This document shows positions 5,878 through 12,818 of a stretch of 18,563 bases of DNA, piece by piece; the first letter of the stretch is position 1, and every line of letters begins with the position of its first letter. The translations under genes were made by a program, and so were the position numbers. The stretch is from JBMOLK01 sp049325575 (GTDB lineage: Bacteria > Bacillota > Clostridia > Acetivibrionales > Acetivibrionaceae), in assembly GCA_049325575.1 (NCBI GenBank), contig JBMOLK010000066.1, positions 1-18,563 on the forward strand. The letters run 5' to 3'. The notes under the pieces were generated by a model that did not search any database, had not been told where the DNA came from, and saw only the letters and a program-made list of their open reading frames with translations.

Positions 5878-7548
5878 TTAAAACAATCCTGCTATAACAC
5901 CATTTTCATCTATATCGATTTTTTCAGCAGCAGGAACCTTTGGAAGGCCTGGCATAGTCATGATATCACCTGTTATTGCAACGATAAATCCAGCTCCCGA
6001 AGACAGCTTTATTTCCCTGACAGTTATATCAAATCCTTCAGGTCTGCCTAAAAGGGATGGGTTATCAGAGATAGAGTATTGAGTCTTGGCCATACATATC
6101 GGAAGCTTATCCATTCCAAGGCTTTCAATCTTTTTGATTGCTTTTTCAGCTGCAGGCATATAAATTACACCTCTGGCCCCGTATATTTCCTTGGCAATTA
6201 TTTCGACTTTTCTTGCAATAGGCAAATCAAGATCATATAAAGGCTTAAAGTTTGATTTGGTAGACTTGGTGAGCTTTATTAGCTTTTCTGCAAGCTCCTG
6301 ACCGCCTTCACCACCTTTTGCAAAAACATCCGAGAATGCTACTTCTACATTCATATTCTTGCACCTGGCTTTAACATACTCAATTTCTTCATGAGAATCC
6401 GTATGAAAATGATTTATAGCTACTATAACAGGAACACCAAACTTATTTAAGTTTTCAATATGCTTTTCCAGGTTGACAAAACCTTTTTTTAGAGCATGCA
6501 TATTTTCAGTTATTAAATCCTCTTTTTTAACACCACCATTATACTTAAGAGCTCTTATTGTAGCTACCAAAACAACTGCATCGGGTTTTAATCCGCCATA
6601 GCGGCATTTTATATTAAAGAATTTTTCTGCACCAAGATCAGCACCAAAGCCTGCTTCGGTAATACAATAATCCGAAAGCTTAAGAGCAAGCTTTGTAGCC
6701 ATTATACTATTGCAGCCGTGAGCTATATTTGCAAAAGGTCCCCCATGCATTAAAGCAGGTGTGTTTTCAAGAGTCTGAACCAGATTCGGTTTTATGGCAT
6801 CTTTTAAAAGTAGAGCCATTGCACCGTTAACTTTTAAGTCCTTTGCAGTGACAGGTTTACCATCATAGTTGTAACCAATTATGATTCTACCCAGGCGCTG
6901 CTTTAGATCCATTAGATCTGTCGATAAGCAAAGGATTGCCATTACTTCGGAAGCAACGGTTATTAGAAATCCATCTTCCCTCGGCACGCCGTTTAATTTA
7001 CCACCCAGACCTACTACGATGTTCCTTAGTGCACGGTCATTCATATCCATTGCTCTTTTCCAGATTATCTGACGGGGATCAATATTTAATTGGTTTCCCT
7101 GATGTATATGATTATCTATAGCGGCTGACAGCAAATTATTGGCAGAAGTTATTGCATGCATATCGCCTGTAAAGTGGAGGTTTATATCTTCCATTGGTAC
7201 TACCTGGGCATAGCCGCCTCCTGCAGCACCACCCTTAACTCCCATTACAGGTCCTAAAGAGGGTTCTCTTAATGCAATTATTGCCTTTTTTCCAATTTTG
7301 GCCATGGCCTGACCGAGGCCAACTGTAGTTGTGGTCTTTCCCTCACCTGCAGGGGTAGGATTTATTGCTGTAACCAGAATGAGCTTACCGTCATTTTTGT
7401 CCTTAAGTCTATCCCATAGGGAATCTGTCAGTTTTGCCTTATACCTTCCATAGAGCTCAAGTTCATCATCCAAAATACCAAGATCATTGGCAATTTGATT
7501 TATCGGCTTCATTTTACAAGACTGGGCAATCTTTATATCTGTAAGCAC
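5878..7548 (-). CDS. fhs: Formate-tetrahydrofolate ligase
   Basis: A 556-residue cytoplasmic enzyme (10-formyltetrahydrofolate synthetase) that joins formate to tetrahydrofolate using ATP, feeding one-carbon units to purine, Met-tRNA and Wood-Ljungdahl-type metabolism. The length is normal for the family. Landmarks are the N-terminal KPINQIANDLGI, the P-loop PTPAGEGKTTTTVGLGQAM (64-82), REPSLGPVMGVKGGAAGGGY, GDMHAITSANNLL, ENTPALMHGGPFANIAHGCN, the ITEAGFGADLGAEKFF signature, and C-terminal AITGDIMTMPGLPKVPAAE. The start is GTG at 7548: AGGAGG (7558-7563) is nine bases upstream, while the ATG at 7554 is too close, is in another frame and stops after six codons. The gene stands alone, with its own promoter (7690-7719) and a structured repeat in the leader. 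No frame damage is seen. Confidence 0.98.
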   Translation of the reverse strand: MLTDIKIAQSCKMKPINQIANDLGILDDELELYGRYKAKLTDSLWDRLKDKNDGKLILVTAINPTPAGEGKTTTTVGLGQAMAKIGKKAIIALREPSLGPVMGVKGGAAGGGYAQVVPMEDINLHFTGDMHAITSANNLLSAAIDNHIHQGNQLNIDPRQIIWKRAMDMNDRALRNIVVGLGGKLNGVPREDGFLITVASEVMAILCLSTDLMDLKQRLGRIIIGYNYDGKPVTAKDLKVNGAMALLLKDAIKPNLVQTLENTPALMHGGPFANIAHGCNSIMATKLALKLSDYCITEAGFGADLGAEKFFNIKCRYGGLKPDAVVLVATIRALKYNGGVKKEDLITENMHALKKGFVNLEKHIENLNKFGVPVIVAINHFHTDSHEEIEYVKARCKNMNVEVAFSDVFAKGGEGGQELAEKLIKLTKSTKSNFKPLYDLDLPIARKVEIIAKEIYGARGVIYMPAAEKAIKKIESLGMDKLPICMAKTQYSISDNPSLLGRPEGFDITVREIKLSSGAGFIVAITGDIMTMPGLPKVPAAEKIDIDENGVIAGLF

Positions 7549-7557
7549 GGCATTATA

Positions 7558-7563
7558 CCTCCT
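7558..7563 (-). promoter_or_regulatory. Ribosome binding site that decides the fhs start
   Basis: A perfect AGGAGG lies nine bases upstream of GTG (7546-7548). A nearer ATG (7552-7554) is only 4 nt away and opens a six-codon ORF, so the GTG is the genuine start. Confidence 0.8.
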
Positions 7564-7622
7564 AAGGCAAGTTTTATGGCTATTAAAACTATGAGAAATT
7601 CATTAATACATTAGAGTGTACT

Positions 7623-7682
7623 AGAGATAAAGAGCTGTAAAGATAAACATATAATTCGCTCCGCTTTTACAGTACGATCTCT
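7623..7682 (-). repeat. Structured dispersed repeat, short copy, in the fhs leader
   Basis: Read on the minus strand, this 60-nt element starts AGAGATCG and ends TATCTCT. AGAGAT pairs with ATCTCT and CTGTAAA pairs with TTTACAG (7635-7641 with 7666-7672). It aligns with 15072-15170 over all 60 bases with 51 identities: 20/23 in the 5' arm and 31/37 in the 3' arm. It lies between the fhs promoter and ribosome site, so it would be part of the fhs 5' leader RNA. It may be a MITE/REP-like mobile repeat or a structured RNA element. Confidence 0.8.
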
Positions 7683-7689
7683 ATAAATC

Positions 7690-7719
7690 ATTATAACGTT
7701 TAAAGATAGTGTTTTTCAA
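7690..7719 (-). promoter_or_regulatory. Sigma-A promoter of fhs
   Basis: On the minus strand TTGAAA (7719-7714) is followed after 18 bp by a perfect TATAAT (7695-7690). It lies about 140 bp upstream of the fhs start and 8 bp before the structured repeat, which would therefore be near the transcript 5' end. Confidence 0.65.
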
Positions 7720-7741
7720 TACCTTCTCTAAATAGATTATC

Positions 7742-7769
7742 ACAAGTATTCATATTCAAACATATTATG
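7742..7769 (+). promoter_or_regulatory. Candidate sigma-K type promoter of yabG
   Basis: AC (7742-7743), a 17-bp spacer and CATATTATG match the B. subtilis sigma-K pattern (AC-N16/17-CATAnnnTA) except for the final base. yabG is a late mother-cell gene in B. subtilis, which makes this plausible, but the motif is short and AT-rich. Confidence 0.35.
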
Positions 7770-7804
7770 TATAGTAGAATAATAATGTAATGAGGGTGGT
7801 TAGT

Positions 7805-8686
7805 GTGGCTGATTTAAAGATAGGCGATATTGTAGCAAGAAAATCATATGGATCGGATATACTGTTTAAGGTTGTTGATATTAAAACTGAAGGAGACAAG
7901 AAAATAGCAGTATTAAAAGGTATTTGCTATAGATTGGAGGCAGATGCGCCGGAATCAGACCTTATTATTCAGCAAGAAAATTATGTAAGAGAATATAATG
8001 CGCGAGTGAGCAGGTCTGTTGATATGAAGATTAGGAGCGCACATGAAGCAAAAGTAAGAACAATACCAAAAAAAAAATATTTTCGTGAGCCGCCCAAAAG
8101 AGAAACACAGAAGTTCTCAAGGCCGGGTAAAGTACTTCATATTGATGGGGATAGTGATTATCTTAACACTTGCCTTGATCAGTATAAAAAATTTGGTATA
8201 GAGGCTGTAGGGGTATACATAAAAGAAAGAGAACAGCCTTTAAAGGTTTATGATCTGGTAAAGGAACACAAGCCCGACATTCTTGTTTTGACAGGACATG
8301 ACGGAGTCATTAAAAGCGATAAAGGTTATTCAAATATAGAAAATTATAGAAATTCTAAATACTACATTGAGTCTGTTAAAGAAGCAAGGCGTTTTGATAG
8401 CAATTTGGATAGCCTTATCATCTTTGCGGGTGCGTGCCAGTCAATGTATAAAATGATTATTGAAGCTGGAGCAAACTATGCAAGTTCTCCTTATAGAGTG
8501 CTTATTCATGCTTTAGACCCTGTTTTGATATGTGAAAAGGTTGCATTTACAAGCATAAATAAAATCATAAGACCACAGGATGTTATAGATAAAACAATTA
8601 CAGGAGTTAGAGGGATAGGGGGGATAGAAACCAGGGGGAAATATAGAGATGGATATCCTCTGGAACCCTATAACGGAAAAGATTGA
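7805..8686 (+). CDS. yabG: Sporulation-specific cysteine protease YabG
   Basis: A 293-residue protein matching YabG along its length: N-terminal IGDIVARKSYGSDILFKVVD, then PGKVLHIDGDSDYL (residues 107-120), PDILVLTGHDG (157-167), SLIIFAGACQSMY (203-215), GANYASSPYRVLIHALDPV and GGIETRGKYRDGYP near the end. His165 and Cys211 are the likely catalytic pair. YabG is made in the mother cell and processes coat and cortex-associated proteins during spore maturation. The GTG start at 7805 is chosen because GAGGGTGG lies just upstream; an in-frame ATG at 7790 would add five residues but has no ribosome site. Downstream come veg, sipL and ispE, the conserved clostridial order. A sigma-K-like promoter candidate lies at 7742-7769 and a 17-bp dyad follows the gene. 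Confidence 0.95.
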   Translation: MADLKIGDIVARKSYGSDILFKVVDIKTEGDKKIAVLKGICYRLEADAPESDLIIQQENYVREYNARVSRSVDMKIRSAHEAKVRTIPKKKYFREPPKRETQKFSRPGKVLHIDGDSDYLNTCLDQYKKFGIEAVGVYIKEREQPLKVYDLVKEHKPDILVLTGHDGVIKSDKGYSNIENYRNSKYYIESVKEARRFDSNLDSLIIFAGACQSMYKMIIEAGANYASSPYRVLIHALDPVLICEKVAFTSINKIIRPQDVIDKTITGVRGIGGIETRGKYRDGYPLEPYNGKD

Positions 8687-8718
8687 ATTATTTAAATATT
8701 GTAGAAATTATTTACCTT

Positions 8719-8774
8719 TGTAATACTAAATGTTGTTAGGGTTGTTATAATGACTATCAACATTTAGTATTACA
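8719..8774. repeat. 17-bp perfect inverted repeat between yabG and veg
   Basis: TGTAATACTAAATGTTG (8719-8735) is perfectly inverted at 8758-8774 with a 22-nt loop. The stem is AT-rich and the nearest T run (8788-8795) is 13 nt beyond it, so it is not a textbook intrinsic terminator, although that is its likeliest role given its place after yabG. Confidence 0.7.
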
Positions 8775-8819
8775 GCGTTTTAGGGGATTTTTTTTCAGAA
8801 AACTCCAACAAAAAAATGC

Positions 8820-8849
8820 TTGACACAAATAAATTTCCCTTGTTATAAT
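8820..8849 (+). promoter_or_regulatory. veg upstream sigma-A promoter (P1)
   Basis: TTGACA (8820-8825), an 18-bp spacer and TATAAT (8844-8849): both hexamers match consensus exactly. It lies 41 bp upstream of a second consensus promoter, also facing veg. Confidence 0.8.
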
Positions 8850-8860
8850 ATATATTTTTT

Positions 8861-8889
8861 TTGACAAGCGTATTAACGTATGTTATAAT
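8861..8889 (+). promoter_or_regulatory. veg proximal sigma-A promoter (P2), perfect consensus
   Basis: TTGACA (8861-8866), a 17-bp spacer and TATAAT (8884-8889): both hexamers and the spacing match the sigma-A ideal, preceded by a T-rich tract. It lies about 30 bp upstream of the veg start codon. In B. subtilis the veg promoter is known to be very strong. Confidence 0.92.
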
Positions 8890-8920
8890 AAGTGCAAACA
8901 GAAGATGAGGTGATTCAATA

Positions 8921-9184
8921 ATGGAAAAGAGCAGCCTGTTCCAGATAAAGAAAGATATAGAGACCTGCGTTGGACAGAAGATTCAGCTCAAAGCCAACAA
9001 GGGAAGAAAAAAGGCGTTTATTAAAGAAGGAATACTTGAAAACACCTATCCTAGCATCTTCATAGTGAAATTTGAGAATGATTATGAGGCAACAAGACGA
9101 GTATCTTATAGCTATACAGATATCCTTACGAAGGCAGTTGAAATTGTTGTGTGTAAGGATAATAGAAAGATACAGGTTAGTTAA
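8921..9184 (+). CDS. veg: Veg family protein
   Basis: An 87-residue soluble protein matching B. subtilis Veg over most of its length: the spaced pattern DIE-x4-GQKIQLKANKGRKK (12-29), GILENTYPSIFIVKF (37-51), RRVSYSYTDILTKAVEI (59-75). Veg is small, abundant and single-domain; in B. subtilis it influences biofilm matrix genes, and its molecular function in clostridia is unclear. The gene has two tandem consensus promoters and a ribosome site (GATGAGGTG), and ends at a strong intrinsic terminator (9231-9262), so it is probably a highly expressed single-gene transcript. It sits between yabG and sipL, as in other clostridia. Confidence 0.95.
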   Translation: MEKSSLFQIKKDIETCVGQKIQLKANKGRKKAFIKEGILENTYPSIFIVKFENDYEATRRVSYSYTDILTKAVEIVVCKDNRKIQVS

Positions 9185-9230
9185 GGTGTTTGATGTATAG
9201 AGGAGAGTTAAATATTATTTCTAGGGTTAT

Positions 9231-9262
9231 AAAAGGACTGGATGTTGAAATCCAGTCCTTTT
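9231..9262 (+). terminator. Intrinsic terminator after veg
   Basis: AAAAGGACTGGAT pairs perfectly with ATCCAGTCCTTTT around a 6-nt loop, 46 nt after the veg stop. The arm ends in TTTT. It separates veg from sipL. Confidence 0.85.
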
Positions 9263-9441
9263 ACTCAGTTTGCGGGATTTCAAATTTCCTTTTCTTTTTT
9301 TATTTATTGGAGAATATTTTATAAGCCTTGTCAATATATATTAATAAGCAGCCATTTGTTTTAGAGGTAATCCTAATTTAGCCTAGGTTTTTTAGTGAAT
9401 AAAATTAAAATAAGTAATATCTTGTAAGAGGAGGATGAAAA

Positions 9442-11010
9442 ATGTCCCTTGAGCTTGTTAGAGAATCCACAAAGATTAACTACGTTATGGGCGAAGATTC
9501 AGCACAGACAATAGTTGAGCATGATATAATCGTACCGGATATTAATCCTGATGTTGCACGTATCCTTCTTCTGGATGGAGAAGTATTTGAAAGAGGCTCT
9601 GAAGCTTCACAAGATAAGGTACATGTTGATGGAACTGTCCGCTATAAGATCCTGTATATTTCAGATGACCCGGAACAGGCAATAAAAAGTATAAACGCAG
9701 CCAGTGATTTTTCCTACAATATAGACGTATCAAATGCCAGATCCGGAATGAAAACAAGGGTTAAATGCGATATAGAGCATATTGATTATGAGATACTTAA
9801 CGGAAGAAAGATAAACGTAAAAACAATACTAAAGTTAAATGCAAAGGCTGTAAGTGAAATGGACCAGGAATTTGTCAATGATCTTAGAGGTATTGATGAT
9901 TTGCAGGTTTTAAAAGACAATATTGATATATACTGCTATCTGGGAGAAAACACGATTAACTATACTATTGATGAAGCTATGGAAATACCTGCCGGGAAGC
10001 CATCTATAAAAGAAATATTAAGAAGTGACATAAAGATAGTCGGAAAAGATTATAGGATTGCTGAAAATAAGATTATCGCAAAGGGCGATATAAACATACT
10101 GACTTTATACATAGGGGATAATGAAGAAAGAAGTATCCAGTTTATGGAGCATGAAGTTCCCTTTACACAGTTTATCGAACTTCCCGGAATTGGTGATAAT
10201 TCAGAATGTGAAGTAGATTATAAAGTTTCAAGTCATTCGTTTAGGCCAAGTGAAGACAGTGACGGAGAGTTAAGGGTCTTAAAGGGGGAAGTTACTGTTA
10301 GTTTATGGGCACAGGCTACCGATAGAAGAAAGGTTGAAATGATCTCCGATGCTTACAGCTTAAGTTCCAGAATTGGCTTCGAGAAGCAGCCCTTTAAAGC
10401 TACCAGGATTGTTTGTCAGGATAGAAGCCAAATAACCTTGAAGGATATTGTTACAGTAGGCGGAGACAGCCCTGATATAGCAGAAGTTTTTAATGTGCTT
10501 TGCAAACCAAGCTTGTCGGAATGTAAAGCTATGAATGGATCAATCAGGCTGGAGGGTGTTGCAAACAATAGTGTCCTGTATGTAGCAAATAACACTGAAC
10601 AACCGGTATTTAGCTACTGTCAGGAAATGCCTTTTACACAAAATATAGAAATTGATGGCATAGAGCCAGATATGTTATGTGATGTTGACCTTGATATAGA
10701 ACACTGCAATTACAGCATGATTTCTGCAAATGAAGTTGAAATAAGAGTGGTCATAAATGTAGGTATCAAAGTTGTTGAACAGATTGAAACAGCTTTAATA
10801 TCAAAGATTACAGAAGCTCCATTAGAGGATAAGGTCCTTGATATGGCTCCTAGTATAACAATATATTTTTCACAGCCCGGAGATAATCTTTGGAAGGTAG
10901 CTAAAAAATACTATACGACAGTGGACCATATCAGGAAGGCCAACAACTTTGATGAAGATGAAAAAATTGAGGTCGGACAGCAAATAATAATTCCGCGCAA
11001 GATAAGTTAA
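9442..11010 (+). CDS. sipL: SipL: SPOCS (DUF3794) repeats plus C-terminal LysM, SpoIVA-interacting coat morphogenetic protein
   Basis: A 522-residue cytoplasmic protein without a signal peptide. It has three SPOCS/DUF3794-type repeats, roughly at residues 30-160, 185-300 and 325-455. Each repeat has the VDG/AKGD/LEGV-type beta pattern and an EVPFTQFIELPGI- or EMPFTQNIEIDGI-like edge. A single LysM domain closes the protein (about 472-520; FSQPGDNLWKVAKKYYTT onward). This layout and position match SipL of Clostridioides difficile, which binds SpoIVA through its LysM domain and is needed to localise the coat around the forespore, acting like SpoVID in bacilli. The ATG at 9442 follows AGAGGAGGATGAAAA. 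The upstream 260 bp contain the veg terminator but I see no clear sigma-E promoter. A strong terminator ends the gene (11031-11066). Another SPOCS-LysM protein is the main alternative. Confidence 0.9.
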   Translation: MSLELVRESTKINYVMGEDSAQTIVEHDIIVPDINPDVARILLLDGEVFERGSEASQDKVHVDGTVRYKILYISDDPEQAIKSINAASDFSYNIDVSNARSGMKTRVKCDIEHIDYEILNGRKINVKTILKLNAKAVSEMDQEFVNDLRGIDDLQVLKDNIDIYCYLGENTINYTIDEAMEIPAGKPSIKEILRSDIKIVGKDYRIAENKIIAKGDINILTLYIGDNEERSIQFMEHEVPFTQFIELPGIGDNSECEVDYKVSSHSFRPSEDSDGELRVLKGEVTVSLWAQATDRRKVEMISDAYSLSSRIGFEKQPFKATRIVCQDRSQITLKDIVTVGGDSPDIAEVFNVLCKPSLSECKAMNGSIRLEGVANNSVLYVANNTEQPVFSYCQEMPFTQNIEIDGIEPDMLCDVDLDIEHCNYSMISANEVEIRVVINVGIKVVEQIETALISKITEAPLEDKVLDMAPSITIYFSQPGDNLWKVAKKYYTTVDHIRKANNFDEDEKIEVGQQIIIPRKIS

Positions 11011-11030
11011 AAAACTATATTTAACTAGTC

Positions 11031-11066
11031 AAGTGCTTGAAATTAACATTTCAGGCACTTTTTTTT
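11031..11066 (+). terminator. Intrinsic terminator after sipL
   Basis: AAGTGCTTGAAAT pairs with ATTTCAGGCACTT (one G-U) around TAAC, followed by a run of eight T. It is 20 nt after the sipL stop. Confidence 0.92.
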
Positions 11067-11084
11067 AGTATTCTGGAGATACTT

Positions 11085-11102
11085 GATGTTCCAGATGTTC
11101 CA
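11085..11102 (+). repeat. Tandem 9-bp repeat GATGTTCCA x2 upstream of the ispE promoter
   Basis: Two perfect head-to-tail copies. Either TCCA half can pair with TCTGGA at 11072-11077, giving two alternative hairpins. They end nine bases before the ispE -35 box, so they could be an operator or a chance duplication. Confidence 0.35.
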
Positions 11103-11111
11103 GAGTTTTTA

Positions 11112-11140
11112 TTGAAAAAGGAATGTATTTTGTATATAAT
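11112..11140 (+). promoter_or_regulatory. Sigma-A promoter of ispE
   Basis: TTGAAA (11112-11117), a 17-bp spacer and a perfect TATAAT (11135-11140) lie about 70 bp upstream of the ispE start and directly after the sipL terminator. It should also drive the GntR gene. Confidence 0.75.
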
Positions 11141-11212
11141 ATAAAAACATATAGAATATAAAAGATGCCGTAAAAATCAGTACGATATCAACTTAGGCAA
11201 AACAGGTGTGGA

Positions 11213-12076
11213 ATGGATTCAATCAGTATAAAGGCAAATGCAAAGATTAATTTATCTCTTGATGTAATTAGAAAAAGAGAAGACGGTTACCATGAAGTTA
11301 GAATGATTATGCAGTCTATTAGCTTGCACGATGATGTTGTTATTAATGCAATGGATACCGGTATCGAAGTTACCTGTAACAGGCACTGGGTTCCTACAGG
11401 CAGTGAAAATATTGCATATAAAGCTGCAAGAGCCTTGATGGACAAGTGTGGGCTGAAAAAGGGAATAAGGATAAAAATACATAAGAATATTCCTGTTGCT
11501 GCAGGGCTTGCGGGAGGCAGTACGGATGCTGCTGCTGTTCTTAAAGGAATGAATATGCTGTTTTCTCTAAACCTAAGTGAGAAAGATTTAATGATATTGG
11601 GTAAACAGGTAGGAGCAGATGTTCCCTTTTGTATTAAGGGCGGTACCATGCTGGCAGAGGGAATAGGTGAAGTACTAACAGATATTAAGCCTTTTTCAAA
11701 TGTTTGTATTGTTCTTGTTAAGCCTAAAATAGGAGTTTCTACAGCCTGGGTATACAACAACTTAAATCTGAAAAATATAACCTCAAGGCCTGACACCGAC
11801 TCTCTTATAAAAGCTATTGAGGATAATGATTTATATTATATTGCTGGAAATATGAGAAATGTTTTGGAATCAGTTACAATAGAGAAGTATACTGTTATTA
11901 AAGAAATCAAGGACAAATTAGTTGAACTGGGCGCTTTAGGCAGTATGATGAGTGGAAGTGGACCTACTGTATTCGGTATATTTGAGAATGAACAAAAAGC
12001 ACGGTATGCATATCAAAAAATTAAATGCAGCAAATGGGAATGTTTTGTAACAGAAACATTATGTGAGGAGAGATGA
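11213..12076 (+). CDS. ispE: 4-diphosphocytidyl-2-C-methyl-D-erythritol kinase
   Basis: A 287-residue cytoplasmic GHMP-family kinase, close to the usual length. It phosphorylates CDP-methylerythritol with ATP, the fourth step of the MEP isoprenoid pathway. Visible are AKINLSLDV with the conserved Lys11, DGYHEVRMIMQSISLHD, the GHMP glycine-rich motif PVAAGLAGGSTDAAA (94-108), VGADVPFCIKGG with the probable catalytic Asp136, and MMSGSGPTVFGIF near the C-terminus. The ATG follows AGGTGTGG. It has its own sigma-A promoter (11112-11140). The stop codon lies 7 nt before the GntR start, so the two genes are coupled. The yabG-veg-sipL-ispE order is conserved in clostridia. Confidence 0.98.
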   Translation: MDSISIKANAKINLSLDVIRKREDGYHEVRMIMQSISLHDDVVINAMDTGIEVTCNRHWVPTGSENIAYKAARALMDKCGLKKGIRIKIHKNIPVAAGLAGGSTDAAAVLKGMNMLFSLNLSEKDLMILGKQVGADVPFCIKGGTMLAEGIGEVLTDIKPFSNVCIVLVKPKIGVSTAWVYNNLNLKNITSRPDTDSLIKAIEDNDLYYIAGNMRNVLESVTIEKYTVIKEIKDKLVELGALGSMMSGSGPTVFGIFENEQKARYAYQKIKCSKWECFVTETLCEER

Positions 12077-12083
12077 GAAACAT

Positions 12084-12761
12084 ATGGCCGGGAAGCTTTC
12101 GAAAGTTAATCTAAACGACTACAAGCCATTAAGGGAAGTAATATTCAATACCTTAAGGGAAGCTATTATAGCAGGAGAGTTAAAGCCTGGGGAGCGTCTG
12201 ATGGAGGTTAAGCTTGCAGAGAAGATGGGGGTTAGCCGTACACCTGTAAGGGAAGCAATAAGAAAGCTGGAGCTTGAAGGGTTGGTTGATATGCTTCCGC
12301 GTAAGGGAGCACATGTTGCAGAATTGTCTGTTAAGGATATTATGAATGTTTTAGAGGTAAGAGCTTCATTAGATGGCCTTGCAACTGCCCTTGCTGCTGA
12401 AAGGATTACAGATGAAGAAATAAAGGAATTGGGTCACATTCTATCCCAATTTGTGGCTTATGCAGAAAAAGATAACTTACAGGGTACAATAAAAAAGGAC
12501 GTGGAATTTCATGATTTGATATACCACGCATCAAGAAATGAAAGACTTATACAAATTGCCAGCAATTTAAGAGAGCAGGTTCAAAGGTTTAGAGTAATAT
12601 ACTTAAAGGATTACAGCAGCCCGAAAGATCTTATTAAGGAGCATGAGTCAATATATGATGCGGTTGCAAAAAGAGACAAAGAATCTGCACAGAAGTATGC
12701 TCAAAAGCATATAAACAACCAGGAGGAAATAATTATTAAATCAGTGAAGAGTCTAAGTTGA
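12084..12761 (+). CDS. GntR-family regulator with FCD domain
   Basis: A 225-residue DNA-binding regulator. Residues 10-80 are a winged helix typical of GntR: YKPLREVIFNTLREAIIAGE, LKPGERLMEVKLAEKMGVS, RTPVREAIRKLELEGLVDML, then PRKGAHV. The rest is an all-helical FCD ligand domain with metal-type positions such as EFHDLIYHAS and a later EHESIYDAV, followed by KYAQKHI. FCD regulators usually sense small organic acids through a bound metal; the ligand is not evident here. The ATG at 12084 is preferred because AGGAGA lies 12 nt upstream and family members begin close to this MAGKLSKVN sequence. A GTG at 12063 inside ispE would add seven residues but has no ribosome site. Tight spacing to ispE implies co-transcription. 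Confidence 0.9.
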   Translation: MAGKLSKVNLNDYKPLREVIFNTLREAIIAGELKPGERLMEVKLAEKMGVSRTPVREAIRKLELEGLVDMLPRKGAHVAELSVKDIMNVLEVRASLDGLATALAAERITDEEIKELGHILSQFVAYAEKDNLQGTIKKDVEFHDLIYHASRNERLIQIASNLREQVQRFRVIYLKDYSSPKDLIKEHESIYDAVAKRDKESAQKYAQKHINNQEEIIIKSVKSLS

Positions 12762-12818
12762 TTTGTGGAGTTTTGTTTGTCTTTTTTAAAGATAGATCTC
12801 TATTAAGAAGGAATATTT

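Noticed and set aside
7549..7682. Tetrahydrofolate (THF) or ZTP riboswitch upstream of fhs
   Set aside because: The leader has a structured element, but none of the conserved THF or ZTP consensus blocks is visible, and it resembles the repeat at 15072 instead.
11287..11796. 169-codon minus-strand ORF inside ispE
   Set aside because: Shadow of the ispE reading frame; the plus strand encodes a complete enzyme with all motifs.
12775..12802. Possible third copy (3' end) of the dispersed repeat before the nucleotidyltransferase gene
   Set aside because: TGTTTGTCTTT and ATCTCT resemble the 3' arm, but the middle does not match, the length differs by one and the 5' arm is missing.
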